Shown: positions 10,427 to 19,068 of the stretch, piece after piece
Layout of the letters: every line of letters starts with the position of its first letter
Numbering within the stretch: position 1 is the first letter of the stretch
Origin: Gambelia wislizenii
Taxonomy: Eukaryota > Chordata > Lepidosauria > Squamata > Crotaphytidae
NCBI GenBank assembly: GCA_030847615.1
Contig: JAUMIR010000004.1
Span: 224,687,501 to 224,751,500, forward strand
Length of the DNA: 64,000 nucleotides
Reading direction: 5' to 3'
Notes under the pieces: generated by a model
What the model saw: only the letters and a program-made list of their open reading frames with translations
Told to the model about the DNA's origin: nothing
Databases searched by the model: none
Position numbers and translations under genes: made by a program

Positions 10427-10948
10427 TGTTACGGGAATCCCAAGGGAAACCCGAACATATAGGGTCTGAGGACGGCGCAAGAAAGAAACAGAGCCAAAGT
10501 CCCGTAGTAGAAGTTGAGATTCTTTATTTTTACCAGCTGGGGCGGACAGCACCCTCTCGGGTAAGAAGACTGCCGCCCCCTCTCTTTGTTCCAGGAGTGT
10601 TTTATTTCCTTCGGTCACTTACTATGGCTACTTGAACTACCAATCATAATGCTACATATCTCTAGCCTTCAAAAATGTTACTAAGCAGAACTTCTCTTAT
10701 CTAGTTGCCGGGCAGGTTAGCTTTGCTCAAGCTCTTGTTAATTGGCTGGTTTGTGTTGCTGGACAGGCTTCACTGCCTGATCACGCGCCAGCTACATGAT
10801 ATGTCTGCACAACCCTAATGTCTCTAGCTTGCACTATGCCAATTCCTTATCTACACCTTCCGAGCCTTGGACCCCTTGGAGGCCTGCGAGTAAGTGTAGT
10901 AAGACGGCCAAGGGAGCTATAGGGATTCAGCTAGACCTGTCCCTCTCA
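10427..10948 (-). repeat. 3' LTR of the provirus
   Basis: The 522-bp LTR runs TGAGAGG...GTAACA on the minus strand. A CCAAT box (attgg on the plus strand) lies at 10741-10745, an AATAAAA TATA-like box at 10600-10606, and a polyadenylation signal AATAAA at 10523-10528. That spacing gives a short R region between the last two. The first three bases (TGA) double as the env stop codon. Confidence 0.93.
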
Positions 10949-12394
10949 TTCCCCCCTTTTTCTTGTAAGCGAAGAGACATAGTGGTTGGGTTCATTAGTT
11001 TGCTTAAGTTCCTGATATGCGCAGCGAGCAAGCAGAATTTTTCTATCATGAGCAAGCATAGCCTCAAGCCTAGTACGTAAGCACCTAAACAAACAAGGTA
11101 TACATGCGCATAGTAAAATGCTAATTAACACAGTTATCAAGCCAAATACAAACAATCCTCTTAACCATGAGAAATCAGGTAACCATGATGTGAGCCAGTC
11201 CCACAAATTCCAACCCTTTCCCATGTGTGGGACCTGTGCTACTTGCATGATTTGTTGTGCGTGTTGTTCTATATCTTGTTCATTATCTGGGACATAAATA
11301 CAACATTCTTGGTGGATAAGTGTACATACACCACCTTGAGTTGCCAACATGGTGTCTAATGCCAACCGGTTTTGTAGTAACATCCGCCTAATCTGTCCTT
11401 GTTCTCTTGCCAAAGTGGTGAGAGCCTCGCTTGTCTCGTTTGCCATTATTTCTATAACAGCCTGTACCCTATACATGGCATTCAGCAGACTTCGGTGCCC
11501 TCCCCAATGACGCAAAGGTTGATAGTCTTTTACAATTTGTTTGGATTCTTCCAGATCCCTATAGTTTCTTATTTTCCCCACAGGTAGGTTGTCTCGGATA
11601 GTTATAGCTGGAAAAATAGTGGCCACATAACAATTTCCGCTCCAGTTTTCAGGTAAAATAGCATAAGCTCGTCTGCCACACACGAAATAGTGGCCCCTTA
11701 GTGCAGAAAAAGGCTTCTTACATCTCTGTGTCATTGTCCAGGCGCTATAGTAGCCATCACCTGTTAAGTTGGCTAAAATATAATTACTCTCCCAGGTGCC
11801 ATTTATATATGCGCCATTTATCCTTATTTCTATTTCACAGGTGCTAGAACCTACCCTAGGGCCATTAGTTTCATTACAGCTCCAGCACCACCTTCCCTTT
11901 TGTTTCCCAACCCGATAATATCCTCCAGTGGAGGGTTCTAAATGTGTCCAGTTGTACCCGGTATTATTGTCTGGCCTATAGGGTCTATTATATTCTATAT
12001 CATTTAGTTGGTGTACTACAAAGGGCATTCCAGTATGAGAATCTGTAGGCATTTGATGACAGACCCAGCACTTACTGATATTAAAAGCTTTAACAATATG
12101 AGCGGAATAGACTATTAGAGAATTGCTTTCTAAGAACCCCTTGCATGGGAGAGGGAACAATAAAAGCCACAACAACACACCTATTACCCAAAGCCAGACT
12201 AAAGTCTGCAAAGTAATACATGGCATGCGCATGACTGTGGGGCAAATGGGTGGGGGAACCCTCTTTTCCTCAGTCTGAGTCTGGGCATTCCTTCTCTGAC
12301 ATTCTTGAATATTGTCTTCCATGCACTGTTCTATTTCATCTTCCCACTGGAAGCTCCCATCCGACATCTGGATCAGTATTGTTTCTTTCGCCAT
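10946..12394 (-). CDS. env: Retroviral envelope glycoprotein (Env)
   Basis: The frame gives 482 residues from the first ATG (12394). The frame itself opens a little earlier, but only with TTG. Visible parts: a hydrophobic signal at residues ~61-84; a CWVC (CXXC) motif at 109-112; eight N-glycosylation sequons; an immunosuppressive-domain-like segment ~340-357 running into a CX6CC motif (357-365); a membrane anchor ~413-436; and a ~46-residue tail. This is gamma-type SU/TM architecture. Oddities: about 60 residues precede the signal, so the ATG at 12232 or 12226 may be the real start. Only a minimal RXXR (276-279) is seen as a cleavage site, and no hydrophobic fusion peptide follows it. SU is short. 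Env starts 56 nt after the pol stop, without the usual overlap, and would be made from a spliced RNA. The stop is TGA, the first bases of the LTR. Confidence 0.9.
   Translation of the reverse strand: MAKETILIQMSDGSFQWEDEIEQCMEDNIQECQRRNAQTQTEEKRVPPPICPTVMRMPCITLQTLVWLWVIGVLLWLLLFPLPCKGFLESNSLIVYSAHIVKAFNISKCWVCHQMPTDSHTGMPFVVHQLNDIEYNRPYRPDNNTGYNWTHLEPSTGGYYRVGKQKGRWCWSCNETNGPRVGSSTCEIEIRINGAYINGTWESNYILANLTGDGYYSAWTMTQRCKKPFSALRGHYFVCGRRAYAILPENWSGNCYVATIFPAITIRDNLPVGKIRNYRDLEESKQIVKDYQPLRHWGGHRSLLNAMYRVQAVIEIMANETSEALTTLAREQGQIRRMLLQNRLALDTMLATQGGVCTLIHQECCIYVPDNEQDIEQHAQQIMQVAQVPHMGKGWNLWDWLTSWLPDFSWLRGLFVFGLITVLISILLCACIPCLFRCLRTRLEAMLAHDRKILLARCAYQELKQTNEPNHYVSSLTRKRGE
10949..10963 (-). 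promoter_or_regulatory. Polypurine tract
   Basis: The minus strand reads AGAAAAAGGGGGGAA, directly abutting the 3' LTR. This is the primer for plus-strand DNA synthesis in retroviruses, and its form is typical of gammaretroviruses. It lies inside the env reading frame and encodes the last residues of the tail. Confidence 0.93.
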
Positions 12395-12449
12395 GACCCT
12401 CGGCTGGCCAAGGCTCCTTTGCTTCAAGGCGGTGCTTGGTCACCTGACC

Positions 12450-15400
12450 TCAGACAGGGGGCTCACGTTGCGATGCTGCCCTGTCTTCCCCGGACCGCTT
12501 GATCCGAAGCCGCAGAGGATTGGAATCGCTAGGTACCACTTGCCACTCCTTGGTATGATCTTTCTTCAGCCTGGTGTAGTGGATCCAGGGCTTGACTCCT
12601 TGTAGCTTCGCTGCAGTTGGGGTAGTCAGCAGTATCTCATAAGGACCCTTCCACTTTGGTCCCAAGGGATTAGATTTCCAGTCCTTCAACCATACTCTAT
12701 CACCTGGTGAAAAAGGGTGAAGTGCAGTAACAGGGAACGGATATCTAATTGTCTTGACATATCGATGAAGCTGATTCAGACACTTGCCTAATGTTTGGAC
12801 AGATTTTGCAATCTCTAACTTTCCCAGTTGTTCAACATCTCCCTCTAGCCTATGCACATTAAGAGGGGGCCTGCCAAAAACAATTTCGTATGGAGAAAGT
12901 CCCAACAAACTGTCTGGAGTACATCTGATTTTGAGAAGTGCCATTGGCAAAACAGTCACCCAATCCAGTCCCGTTTCCTGGCACATTTTGGACAGTGTCC
13001 CTTTTAAGGTTCTATTCATTCTTTCTACTTTTCCAGAAGATTGAGGCCTATATGCACAATGTAACTTCCAAGTGATACCTAATACAGAGGCTAAACCTTG
13101 TGTGACCTTGTGTACAAAAGACGGGCCATTGTCACTCCCGATATATAGGGGGACCCCACTTCGTGGCACCAAGTCCCGTAGCAAGGCCTTGACTACCTGT
13201 TCGGCCCGCTCATTAGTGGTAGGATATGCATCCACCCAATTGGAAAAGGTACAGACAAGGACAAGCAAATATTTAAACTTTTTACATGGTGGCATTTCAG
13301 TAAAGTCAACAACAATTGATTCCCATGGGGTGAATCCTACTGCCTGAACACCAGGGGGCTGTAAGGGACCAGTTCTAGGGTTAGTCTTTGCACATACTTC
13401 ACACCTCAAGGCAGCTTGTCTAGCTAACGTAGGGATTCCCTCAAAGTATGCTTGTCTCTCTAAAAACTTAGACATAGCAGTGCTTCCCATGTGTGACTGT
13501 TTATGGACCTCTTGAACCACATGCCATGCCACAGCTTTGGGAATATATACTCTGTTGTCAGGGAAAACAAACAGCCCACATTGTTTCCTAGCGCCTTCAG
13601 CTATAGCCCAGGCCTCCTCCTCTTTTGTGTATTTTACCTCTTCTGGGAGAAAGCTGGCTAATTGTAAAGACAAAAGAGCCTCATCAGTTTCATGTAACCT
13701 TGCTACTTGCCTGGCCGCCTCCCTAGCGGCCTGATCAGCTTTTCGATTTCCCATAATTACGGGGTCATTGCCCAACTGATGACCCCTACAATGCATCACT
13801 GCTATCTCTTTGGGCCTCCACACTGCCTCTAGCAATTGGAGAATCTCAGTGGTATGTTTTAACATTTTTCCTCCTGGTGTTAAAAGTCCTCTTTCCCTAT
13901 ACATGGCTCCATGTGCTTGCAAGGTCAGAAAAGCATATTTGGAGTCAGTATAAATGTTAGCCCTTTTCCCTTGTGCCAGTTCCAAAGCCTTTGTTAGGGC
14001 TATCAATTCTGCCTTTTGTGCTGACACGGTGGGGCCCAGTGATTGGGCAGCTATTATATGTCCCTGACCATCAACCACAGCATATCCCGACTTGCGAATC
14101 CCATTTTCTACAAAACTGCTACCATCAGTGAAATAGACAACCTCAGGGTTTGATAATGGGCTATCCTTGAGATCAGGTCTGCTGGAATAAACTTCACTCA
14201 TTGTCTGAACACAGTCATGTTGTAATAACACATCTTCAGACATTGGGAACAAGGTGGAAGGATTTAAAGTAGTACAAGTTTGAATCTGAACATTGGGGTT
14301 ATCTACCAGAATACTTTCATATTTTAAAAGTTTGGCATTAGACATCCAGTGACTGCCTCTGTGTTCCATCAAGGTTACTACTGCATGAGGAGTTTTTAAG
14401 ATAACAGGCTGTCCCAAGGTCAGCTTGTTTGCTTCTTCTACCAAAAGAGCTGCTGCTGCCACTGCTCTCAGACAGGGTGGCCATCCCTTAACAACAGGGC
14501 CCATTTGTTTAGAAAGGTAGGCTACCGGTCGCGGCCAAGACCCTAAGGTCTGGGCTAACACTCCTATTGCAATACCGTCCCTTTCGCCTACATATAAAAC
14601 AAAAGGTTTCTCCATGTCTGGTAGCCCCAAGGCGGGTGCACTCATCAAAGCCTCTTTTAACTTCTGAAATGATTCTTGTTGTTGCTCCCCCCACACAAAT
14701 GGTTCAGCATTTGTTCCTTTTGTAGCTTCATAAAGGGGCTTAGCTAGAACAGCATAATTGGGTATCCAAAGCCTGCAAAAACCTGCAGCTCCCAAGAATT
14801 CCCTAACTTGTCTTCGTGTAGTGGGGGTGGGGATGGCACAGATTACTTCTTTTCGCTCTATTCCCAGCCTTCTGGTCCCTCCTTCTATCTCAAAACCTAG
14901 ATATTTAACTCGTTGTTGCACCAACTGAGCTTTCTTTTTGGACACCTTATACCCCTTTTCAAACAGGAATTGTAACAGCTTCCCTGTTCCTTCTAGGCAT
15001 TCACTCCTAGTTTCAGTAGCCAGCAAAATATCATCTACATACTGCAATATGTTCCAGGGGTTTCCCCCCTGTGTCAATGGCACCAAGTCTTGTGCCAATG
15101 CCTGACCAAAGAGACTGGGCGAATTACAAAAACCTTGTGGTAAACGGGACCACGTAACCTGTCTTCGCTGGCCTGTCTCTGGATTTTCCCATTGGAAAGC
15201 AAAAATGGGCTGACTATGTTTGTGCAACCTGACACAAAAGAACGCATCTTTGAGATCTATGACTGAATACCATTTCAACTCTGGGGACAACAAACTCAAC
15301 AGGGTATATGGGTTGGGGACGACTGGATGTATGTGAACCACTCGTTGATTCACTGCTCGCAAATCCTGCACCGGACGGTAAGAACCATCTGGCTTTTTGA

Positions 15401-16088
15401 CAGGCAAAAGCGGTGTATTCCAAGGGGACTGACAGTCAACTACAATTCCCCACTGGTAAAGCCTTTGTAAATGTTCGTCAATTCCCTTCACTGCATCTCT
15501 CGGCAAGGGATACTGTGGTATAGCTACAGAAGCAGCTAAAGGCTTTAAATCCACTATCACTGGAACCACATCCTTAGCTAATCCAGGGGGATTGTCTTCT
15601 GCCCAGACGCCAGGCACATCAAAGGTCTGCCAATCAGCTCTATCTAACAACACAGGGTATAATCTCCACTCCTCTTCAACCGGCAAGGTTAACATTAACT
15701 TAGAAGTAGGAGGGTCTCTAAAGTTTGCCTCTATGGTTCCATCTGCTTCAAAAGTCAGCTGTGCCCTAAGTTTGCACAGCAGATCTCTCCCCAGCAAGGG
15801 TACTGGACAACTAGGTATGTATAAAAACTGATGTGTGACCATACGTTTCCCCAACTGACATGTCCTTGCTTGCAAATAGGAACAACTCTGCCTTTTTCCA
15901 GTTGCTCCAACTATCTGGGTGGTGGTTTTGGCATTAGGGGCGATAGGGGTATTGATCACTGATTTTGCAGCTCCAGAGTCTAACAAAAAAGAGGCCTCCT
16001 GATTGCCTATTTTAACCTTGACCAATGGCTCCTGGCAACCAGGAATTACTATTTTACAACTGTGATTTTCTTTGGGAGCCGGTCTGTC
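12450..16088 (-). CDS. pol: Retroviral Pol (protease, RT, RNase H, integrase), made by readthrough
   Basis: This frame continues gag's frame after its TAG codon, so Pol is made as Gag-Pol by amber readthrough. Numbered from the codon after TAG (1212 residues): protease DSGA at 37-40 with LLGRD at 98-102; RT catalytic D278 and YVDD 350-353; RNase H D655, E694, D715, D785; integrase zinc site H862, H866, C896, C899; and integrase triad D928, D986, E1022 with 35 residues between the last two. A C-terminal GPY/F-type module follows (KWKGPYEIL region). The TTG at 16025 is not a real start. Order, length and the missing separate pro frame fit a gammaretrovirus. There are no internal stops. It acts in the virion core, copying RNA to DNA and integrating it. 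Confidence 0.95.
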   Translation of the reverse strand, partial: DRPAPKENHSCKIVIPGCQEPLVKVKIGNQEASFLLDSGAAKSVINTPIAPNAKTTTQIVGATGKRQSCSYLQARTCQLGKRMVTHQFLYIPSCPVPLLGRDLLCKLRAQLTFEADGTIEANFRDPPTSKLMLTLPVEEEWRLYPVLLDRADWQTFDVPGVWAEDNPPGLAKDVVPVIVDLKPLAASVAIPQYPLPRDAVKGIDEHLQRLYQWGIVVDCQSPWNTPLLPVKKPDGSYRPVQDLRAVNQRVVHIHPVVPNPYTLLSLLSPELKWYSVIDLKDAFFCVRLHKHSQPIFAFQWENPETGQRRQVTWSRLPQGFCNSPSLFGQALAQDLVPLTQGGNPWNILQYVDDILLATETRSECLEGTGKLLQFLFEKGYKVSKKKAQLVQQRVKYLGFEIEGGTRRLGIERKEVICAIPTPTTRRQVREFLGAAGFCRLWIPNYAVLAKPLYEATKGTNAEPFVWGEQQQESFQKLKEALMSAPALGLPDMEKPFVLYVGERDGIAIGVLAQTLGSWPRPVAYLSKQMGPVVKGWPPCLRAVAAAALLVEEANKLTLGQPVILKTPHAVVTLMEHRGSHWMSNAKLLKYESILVDNPNVQIQTCTTLNPSTLFPMSEDVLLQHDCVQTMSEVYSSRPDLKDSPLSNPEVVYFTDGSSFVENGIRKSGYAVVDGQGHIIAAQSLGPTVSAQKAELIALTKALELAQGKRANIYTDSKYAFLTLQAHGAMYRERGLLTPGGKMLKHTTEILQLLEAVWRPKEIAVMHCRGHQLGNDPVIMGNRKADQAAREAARQVARLHETDEALLSLQLASFLPEEVKYTKEEEAWAIAEGARKQCGLFVFPDNRVYIPKAVAWHVVQEVHKQSHMGSTAMSKFLERQAYFEGIPTLARQAALRCEVCAKTNPRTGPLQPPGVQAVGFTPWESIVVDFTEMPPCKKFKYLLVLVCTFSNWVDAYPTTNERAEQVVKALLRDLVPRSGVPLYIGSDNGPSFVHKVTQGLASVLGITWKLHCAYRPQSSGKVERMNRTLKGTLSKMCQETGLDWVTVLPMALLKIRCTPDSLLGLSPYEIVFGRPPLNVHRLEGDVEQLGKLEIAKSVQTLGKCLNQLHRYVKTIRYPFPVTALHPFSPGDRVWLKDWKSNPLGPKWKGPYEILLTTPTAAKLQGVKPWIHYTRLKKDHTKEWQVVPSDSNPLRLRIKRSGEDRAASQREPPV

Positions 16089-16091
16089 CTA
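16089..16091 (-). promoter_or_regulatory. Gag amber stop, readthrough site
   Basis: TAG is followed by G, and then an uninterrupted frame into protease. Gammaretroviruses suppress this codon in a few percent of translations, helped by a downstream RNA pseudoknot. I did not establish a pseudoknot here. Frame identity was checked by coordinates: both frames have codon first positions congruent modulo 3. Confidence 0.85.
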
Positions 16092-17735
16092 TTCCTGAAA
16101 CGGAGGTTCCCACTCTTCCTGTCCTCCTCCTGAGCTTCCTTCACTCATAGCTTCCATAGTCATTGTGGCCGCTGCTCCCTGCATTTGGGGCGTCCACCCC
16201 TGTGGGTTTCCCCAGCCACGTCCTCTACTTCTTCCTCTACCTCCTCTTTCTCGCCCTCTCTGCCCTGCCTGTATAGCACCTTTTTCTTTTTCTGGACACT
16301 CATTCTTCCAATGTCCCTCCTTTTTGCAAATCGCACACTGATTCCTTCCTATTCTTCCTCTTCCTCTGCCCCTTCCTCTACCCCTTCCCTCAGGGGTATT
16401 TACTCCAAAAACTGCTGCTATCACTCCCGCTCTCCTTTTGAACTTTCCTTCCTCATCCTCTCTACCTACATACACTTGTGACGCCAACTCCAGCATCCTT
16501 GCCAAAGTCATGTGGGCAAGCCCAGGTTGTTTCTGTAACTTTCTTCGTATGTCTGGGGCACACTGAGCCAAAAAGCTCTGCTTGAGAGCCTGCTTGCCTT
16601 GGGAATCCTCTTTATCATCATCCATATCATAGGGACTATACTGTCGATAGACAGCCTTCAGTCTTTCTATGAAGGCTCCAGGAGACTCATCCTTTTCCTG
16701 TTGGATGTCATATATCTTTTTCAGATTTATGGGTCGGGGTGGACCTTTTCTCATACTTTTCACTAAGTATTCATGATATCGTGTAAGACGTTCCCTGCCT
16801 TCAGCCTTATTAGGATCCCATTGGGGATCACGTAAAGGAACTGCCTCCTCCTGCATCTGTAGGAGCCTCTCCCCTTCCTTGTATGTGGGGTAATCATGTT
16901 TCACTTCTTCTCTAGCCTGGCTAATGATCTGTGCCTTTTCCTCAGTAGTAAACAAACAATTCATAAGTTGCTGTATATCTGCCCAGGTGGGGTCATGCGT
17001 CTGAAAAACACCTTCTAACAACTGTGCCATGCCAGTGGGATCCTGTGTCCACGGGGGTCGGGAAGCTTTCCAATTTAACAAGTCACTACTAGTAAATGGG
17101 ACATGCTGATACACCCCCATTATTTCTGGTTTGTGTTTTCCTTCAGGATCTGGAACCATCTGATTGACAAGTCTCAGAGGACACAATTTATCTTCCTCTT
17201 CTCCCTCCAAGGGCGGCATTTCCTCGGCCTGGGGTTGTGATTGATCTGCCGACCGCAGTTTGTCTCGGTACGGCGCAGGGGGTGTCTTGGGTGTGGGCAG
17301 TTTTGGGTACACAGCCTGTACATAGGGTGGTGGGGCAGTAGGACTACTAGGGTCATCCTCCGGAGAACCCGAATCCGGAAGAGGCAAAAAGGGATTATTA
17401 GTAGGTGGCAATGTCTGGAGGACCATACATTTACATTTTTCTAACCAACTCGGACGGGGTTTCAAATAGACTATAGTCTGCCAAGCAGACGCATAGTAAT
17501 ATTGGTCTGGATGATACTGGGCACAAAAATTTGCCACCTTGTCCACAATGCCCTGATCTAAAGTTCCTATCCCTGGCCACCTTGGTTCAATGGGAAAGGT
17601 TGGCCATTCTAATTGACAAAGAGTCCTTAATTTTCCTTTACTCCTTCCTCCTGAATCTATATATCTCTTAAATTCTGACCAATTTTTTAACATACAATCT
17701 AGAGGGGTTACTTGCTTAGATTGACCTCCCCCCAT
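16089..17735 (-). CDS. gag: Retroviral Gag polyprotein
   Basis: The frame gives 548 residues, starting at the ATG at 17735, whose product begins MGGGQSK, a myristoylation signal that targets assembly to the plasma membrane. The frame is open upstream to a GTG at 17798, but that is not needed. Features: matrix to ~110; a late-domain motif PTAPPPY at 132-138 that fuses PTAP (Tsg101-type) and PPPY (Nedd4-type) cores; capsid beginning near residue 200, with the gammaretroviral PFTSSDLLNWK-like start; a charged region ~370-400; nucleocapsid with one CX2CX4HX4C knuckle at 467-480 flanked by long GR repeats on both sides; and an acidic C-terminus. It ends in TAG followed by G, the readthrough context used to make Gag-Pol. 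No breaks are seen. Confidence 0.95.
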   Translation of the reverse strand: MGGGQSKQVTPLDCMLKNWSEFKRYIDSGGRSKGKLRTLCQLEWPTFPIEPRWPGIGTLDQGIVDKVANFCAQYHPDQYYYASAWQTIVYLKPRPSWLEKCKCMVLQTLPPTNNPFLPLPDSGSPEDDPSSPTAPPPYVQAVYPKLPTPKTPPAPYRDKLRSADQSQPQAEEMPPLEGEEEDKLCPLRLVNQMVPDPEGKHKPEIMGVYQHVPFTSSDLLNWKASRPPWTQDPTGMAQLLEGVFQTHDPTWADIQQLMNCLFTTEEKAQIISQAREEVKHDYPTYKEGERLLQMQEEAVPLRDPQWDPNKAEGRERLTRYHEYLVKSMRKGPPRPINLKKIYDIQQEKDESPGAFIERLKAVYRQYSPYDMDDDKEDSQGKQALKQSFLAQCAPDIRRKLQKQPGLAHMTLARMLELASQVYVGREDEEGKFKRRAGVIAAVFGVNTPEGRGRGRGRGRGRIGRNQCAICKKEGHWKNECPEKEKGAIQAGQRGRERGGRGRSRGRGWGNPQGWTPQMQGAAATMTMEAMSEGSSGGGQEEWEPPFQE

Positions 17736-18057
17736 CGTGCGGAACTGGAATCTTGGGGCTCCCTCACCAGCCCGACTTCCCAGGTACCTATTCACCACGT
17801 GTTCTTACTTAATCAAGCATACTCGCCTGAGTCACAGAGTAGGCGCTGCAGGACGTCCTCCCGAAGAACCTCAATCAACCACCAAGGTTCGGCACCGGTC
17901 TCAATGCCCAACAGGCATCATCGAAGAGGCACCAGCGGTCAATTGATGCGGGATCCCTCTCGCCGTATGACCTGGTTCGGTGAATCCTGCAGGCACGAAG
18001 ATGCGGTGAGACCAATCGTCAGACTAGGACTCTGTCACTTGCGATCCGTCCCTTCAA
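17736..18057 (-). promoter_or_regulatory. Proviral 5' leader (packaging and splice-donor region)
   Basis: The 322 nt between the primer-binding site and the gag ATG are expected to hold the packaging signal and the major splice donor for env RNA. A possible donor, GTAAGA, lies at 17808-17803 on the minus strand. It is a weak assignment because several GT sites exist. The leader is CpG-rich. Confidence 0.5.
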
Positions 18058-18075
18058 ATCCCGGACGAGCCCCCA
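18058..18075 (-). promoter_or_regulatory. Primer-binding site, tRNA-Pro type
   Basis: The minus strand reads TGGGGGCTCGTCCGGGAT, complementary to the 3' end of proline tRNA and identical to the primer-binding site of many gammaretroviruses. It starts 5 nt after the 5' LTR. Confidence 0.95.
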
Positions 18076-18080
18076 GAAAA

Positions 18081-18602
18081 TGTTACGGGAATCCCAAGGG
18101 AAACCCGAACATATAGGGTCTGAGGACGGCGCAAGAAAGAAACAGAGCCAAAGTCCCGTAGTAGAAGTTGAGATTCTTTATTTTTACCAGCTGGGGCGGA
18201 CAGCACCCTCTCGGGTAAGAAGACTGCCGCCCCCTCTCTTTGTTCCAGGAGTGTTTTATTTCCTTCGGTCACTTACTATGGCTACTTGAACTACCAATCA
18301 TAATGCTACATATGTCTAGCCTTCAAAAATGTTACTAAGCAGAACTTCTCTTATCTAGTTGCCGGGCAGGTTAGCTTTGCTCAAGCTCTTGTTAATTGGC
18401 TGGTTTGTGTTGCTGGACAGGCTTCACTGCCTGATCACGCGCCAGCTACATGATATGTCTGCACAACCCTAATGTCTCTAGCTTGCACTATGCCAATTCC
18501 TTATCTACACCTTCCGAGCCTTGGGCCCCTTGGAGGCCTGCGAGTAAGTGTAGTAAGACGGCCAAGGGAGCTATAGGGATTCAGCTAGACCTGTCCCTCT
18601 CA
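18081..18602 (-). repeat. 5' LTR of the provirus (promoter)
   Basis: The 522 bp are identical to the 3' LTR except at 18314 and 18525. CCAAT lies at 18395-18399 (attgg on plus), the AATAAAA TATA-like box at 18254-18260, and AATAAA at 18177-18182. Transcription would start shortly after the TATA-like box and run leftward in window coordinates. Both known differences lie in U3. Confidence 0.93.
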
Positions 18603-19068
18603 ATGCGACCTGTCTAAATGGGATCCCACATTAATCCACTGTATTCATAAGGCGGGGGGACAGCAAAAACACCATGGGAGAGGAAGCACAAAGCTGATTG
18701 GCTAGGTGAGCATGGGCAGTGGGGCTTGCTAACAGGGCAAGCGCCTACTTCCACCATGTTGGATTTTCACCTTAGCAAGCGATCGCTAAGGCAGTAAAGT
18801 GGGGTAATTTTTTTGTTTTTATTTTTGCTTTCCTGTTAAATCAAAAAATCACTCTAGCACACCTTACACATCATTTCAAAACAAGTTTGGTGGTGGCAAA
18901 TTGAGGTAAGTACAAATGTGAGTAAATAACTCCTGGCCACCATCTTGCATGCGAAGCTTATGGGGGTGAAAACAGCATCAAGACAAGTTGCTGCTGCTGC
19001 AAAATGCCATTACCACGAGGCACTCCAGGTTTGTTTTTGTTTTTTGCCTCGTATAGACGAACCCTGAG

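Larger units (their letters stand above)
10427..18602 (-). mobile_element. Full-length endogenous gammaretrovirus-like provirus
   Basis: Two 522-bp LTRs bound an 8176-bp provirus on the minus strand in the order LTR, primer-binding site, gag, pol, env, polypurine tract, LTR. It is flanked by a 4-bp duplication, atgc, at 10423-10426 and 18603-18606, as expected for gammaretroviral integration. The LTRs differ at only two sites (10660 versus 18314 and 10871 versus 18525), 0.38%, pointing to a recent insertion. Gag has a single zinc knuckle, gag and pol share a frame across an amber codon, and the pol motifs and GPY/F-type integrase tail are of class I type. I found no frameshift or premature stop. 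Whether it is expressed or infectious cannot be told from sequence. Confidence 0.95.
10378..19064. mobile_element. GTCTA-TIR DNA transposon, copy 2, interrupted by the provirus
   Basis: The left part (10378-10426) starts aggttgtctaaatgg. The right part (18607-19064) ends cgtatagacgaaccc. Both outer flanks carry tgag (10374-10377 and 19065-19068), so the two parts are one ~510-bp element into which the retrovirus integrated. The right part contains the family's central block (gattggctagg, ccaccatgttggat, cttagcaagcgatcgctaagg). It aligns well with the uninterrupted copy at 38875-39451. Confidence 0.8.

Noticed and set aside
12427..12427. TTG as the env start
   Set aside because: The first ATG is at 12394. 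TTG only marks the open frame after a stop at 12440-12442.
16025..16025. Separate pol start codon
   Set aside because: It is a TTG within a frame that is continuous with gag across TAG.
17798..17798. Upstream gag start
   Set aside because: The codon is GTG. The ATG at 17735 gives the myristoylation motif.
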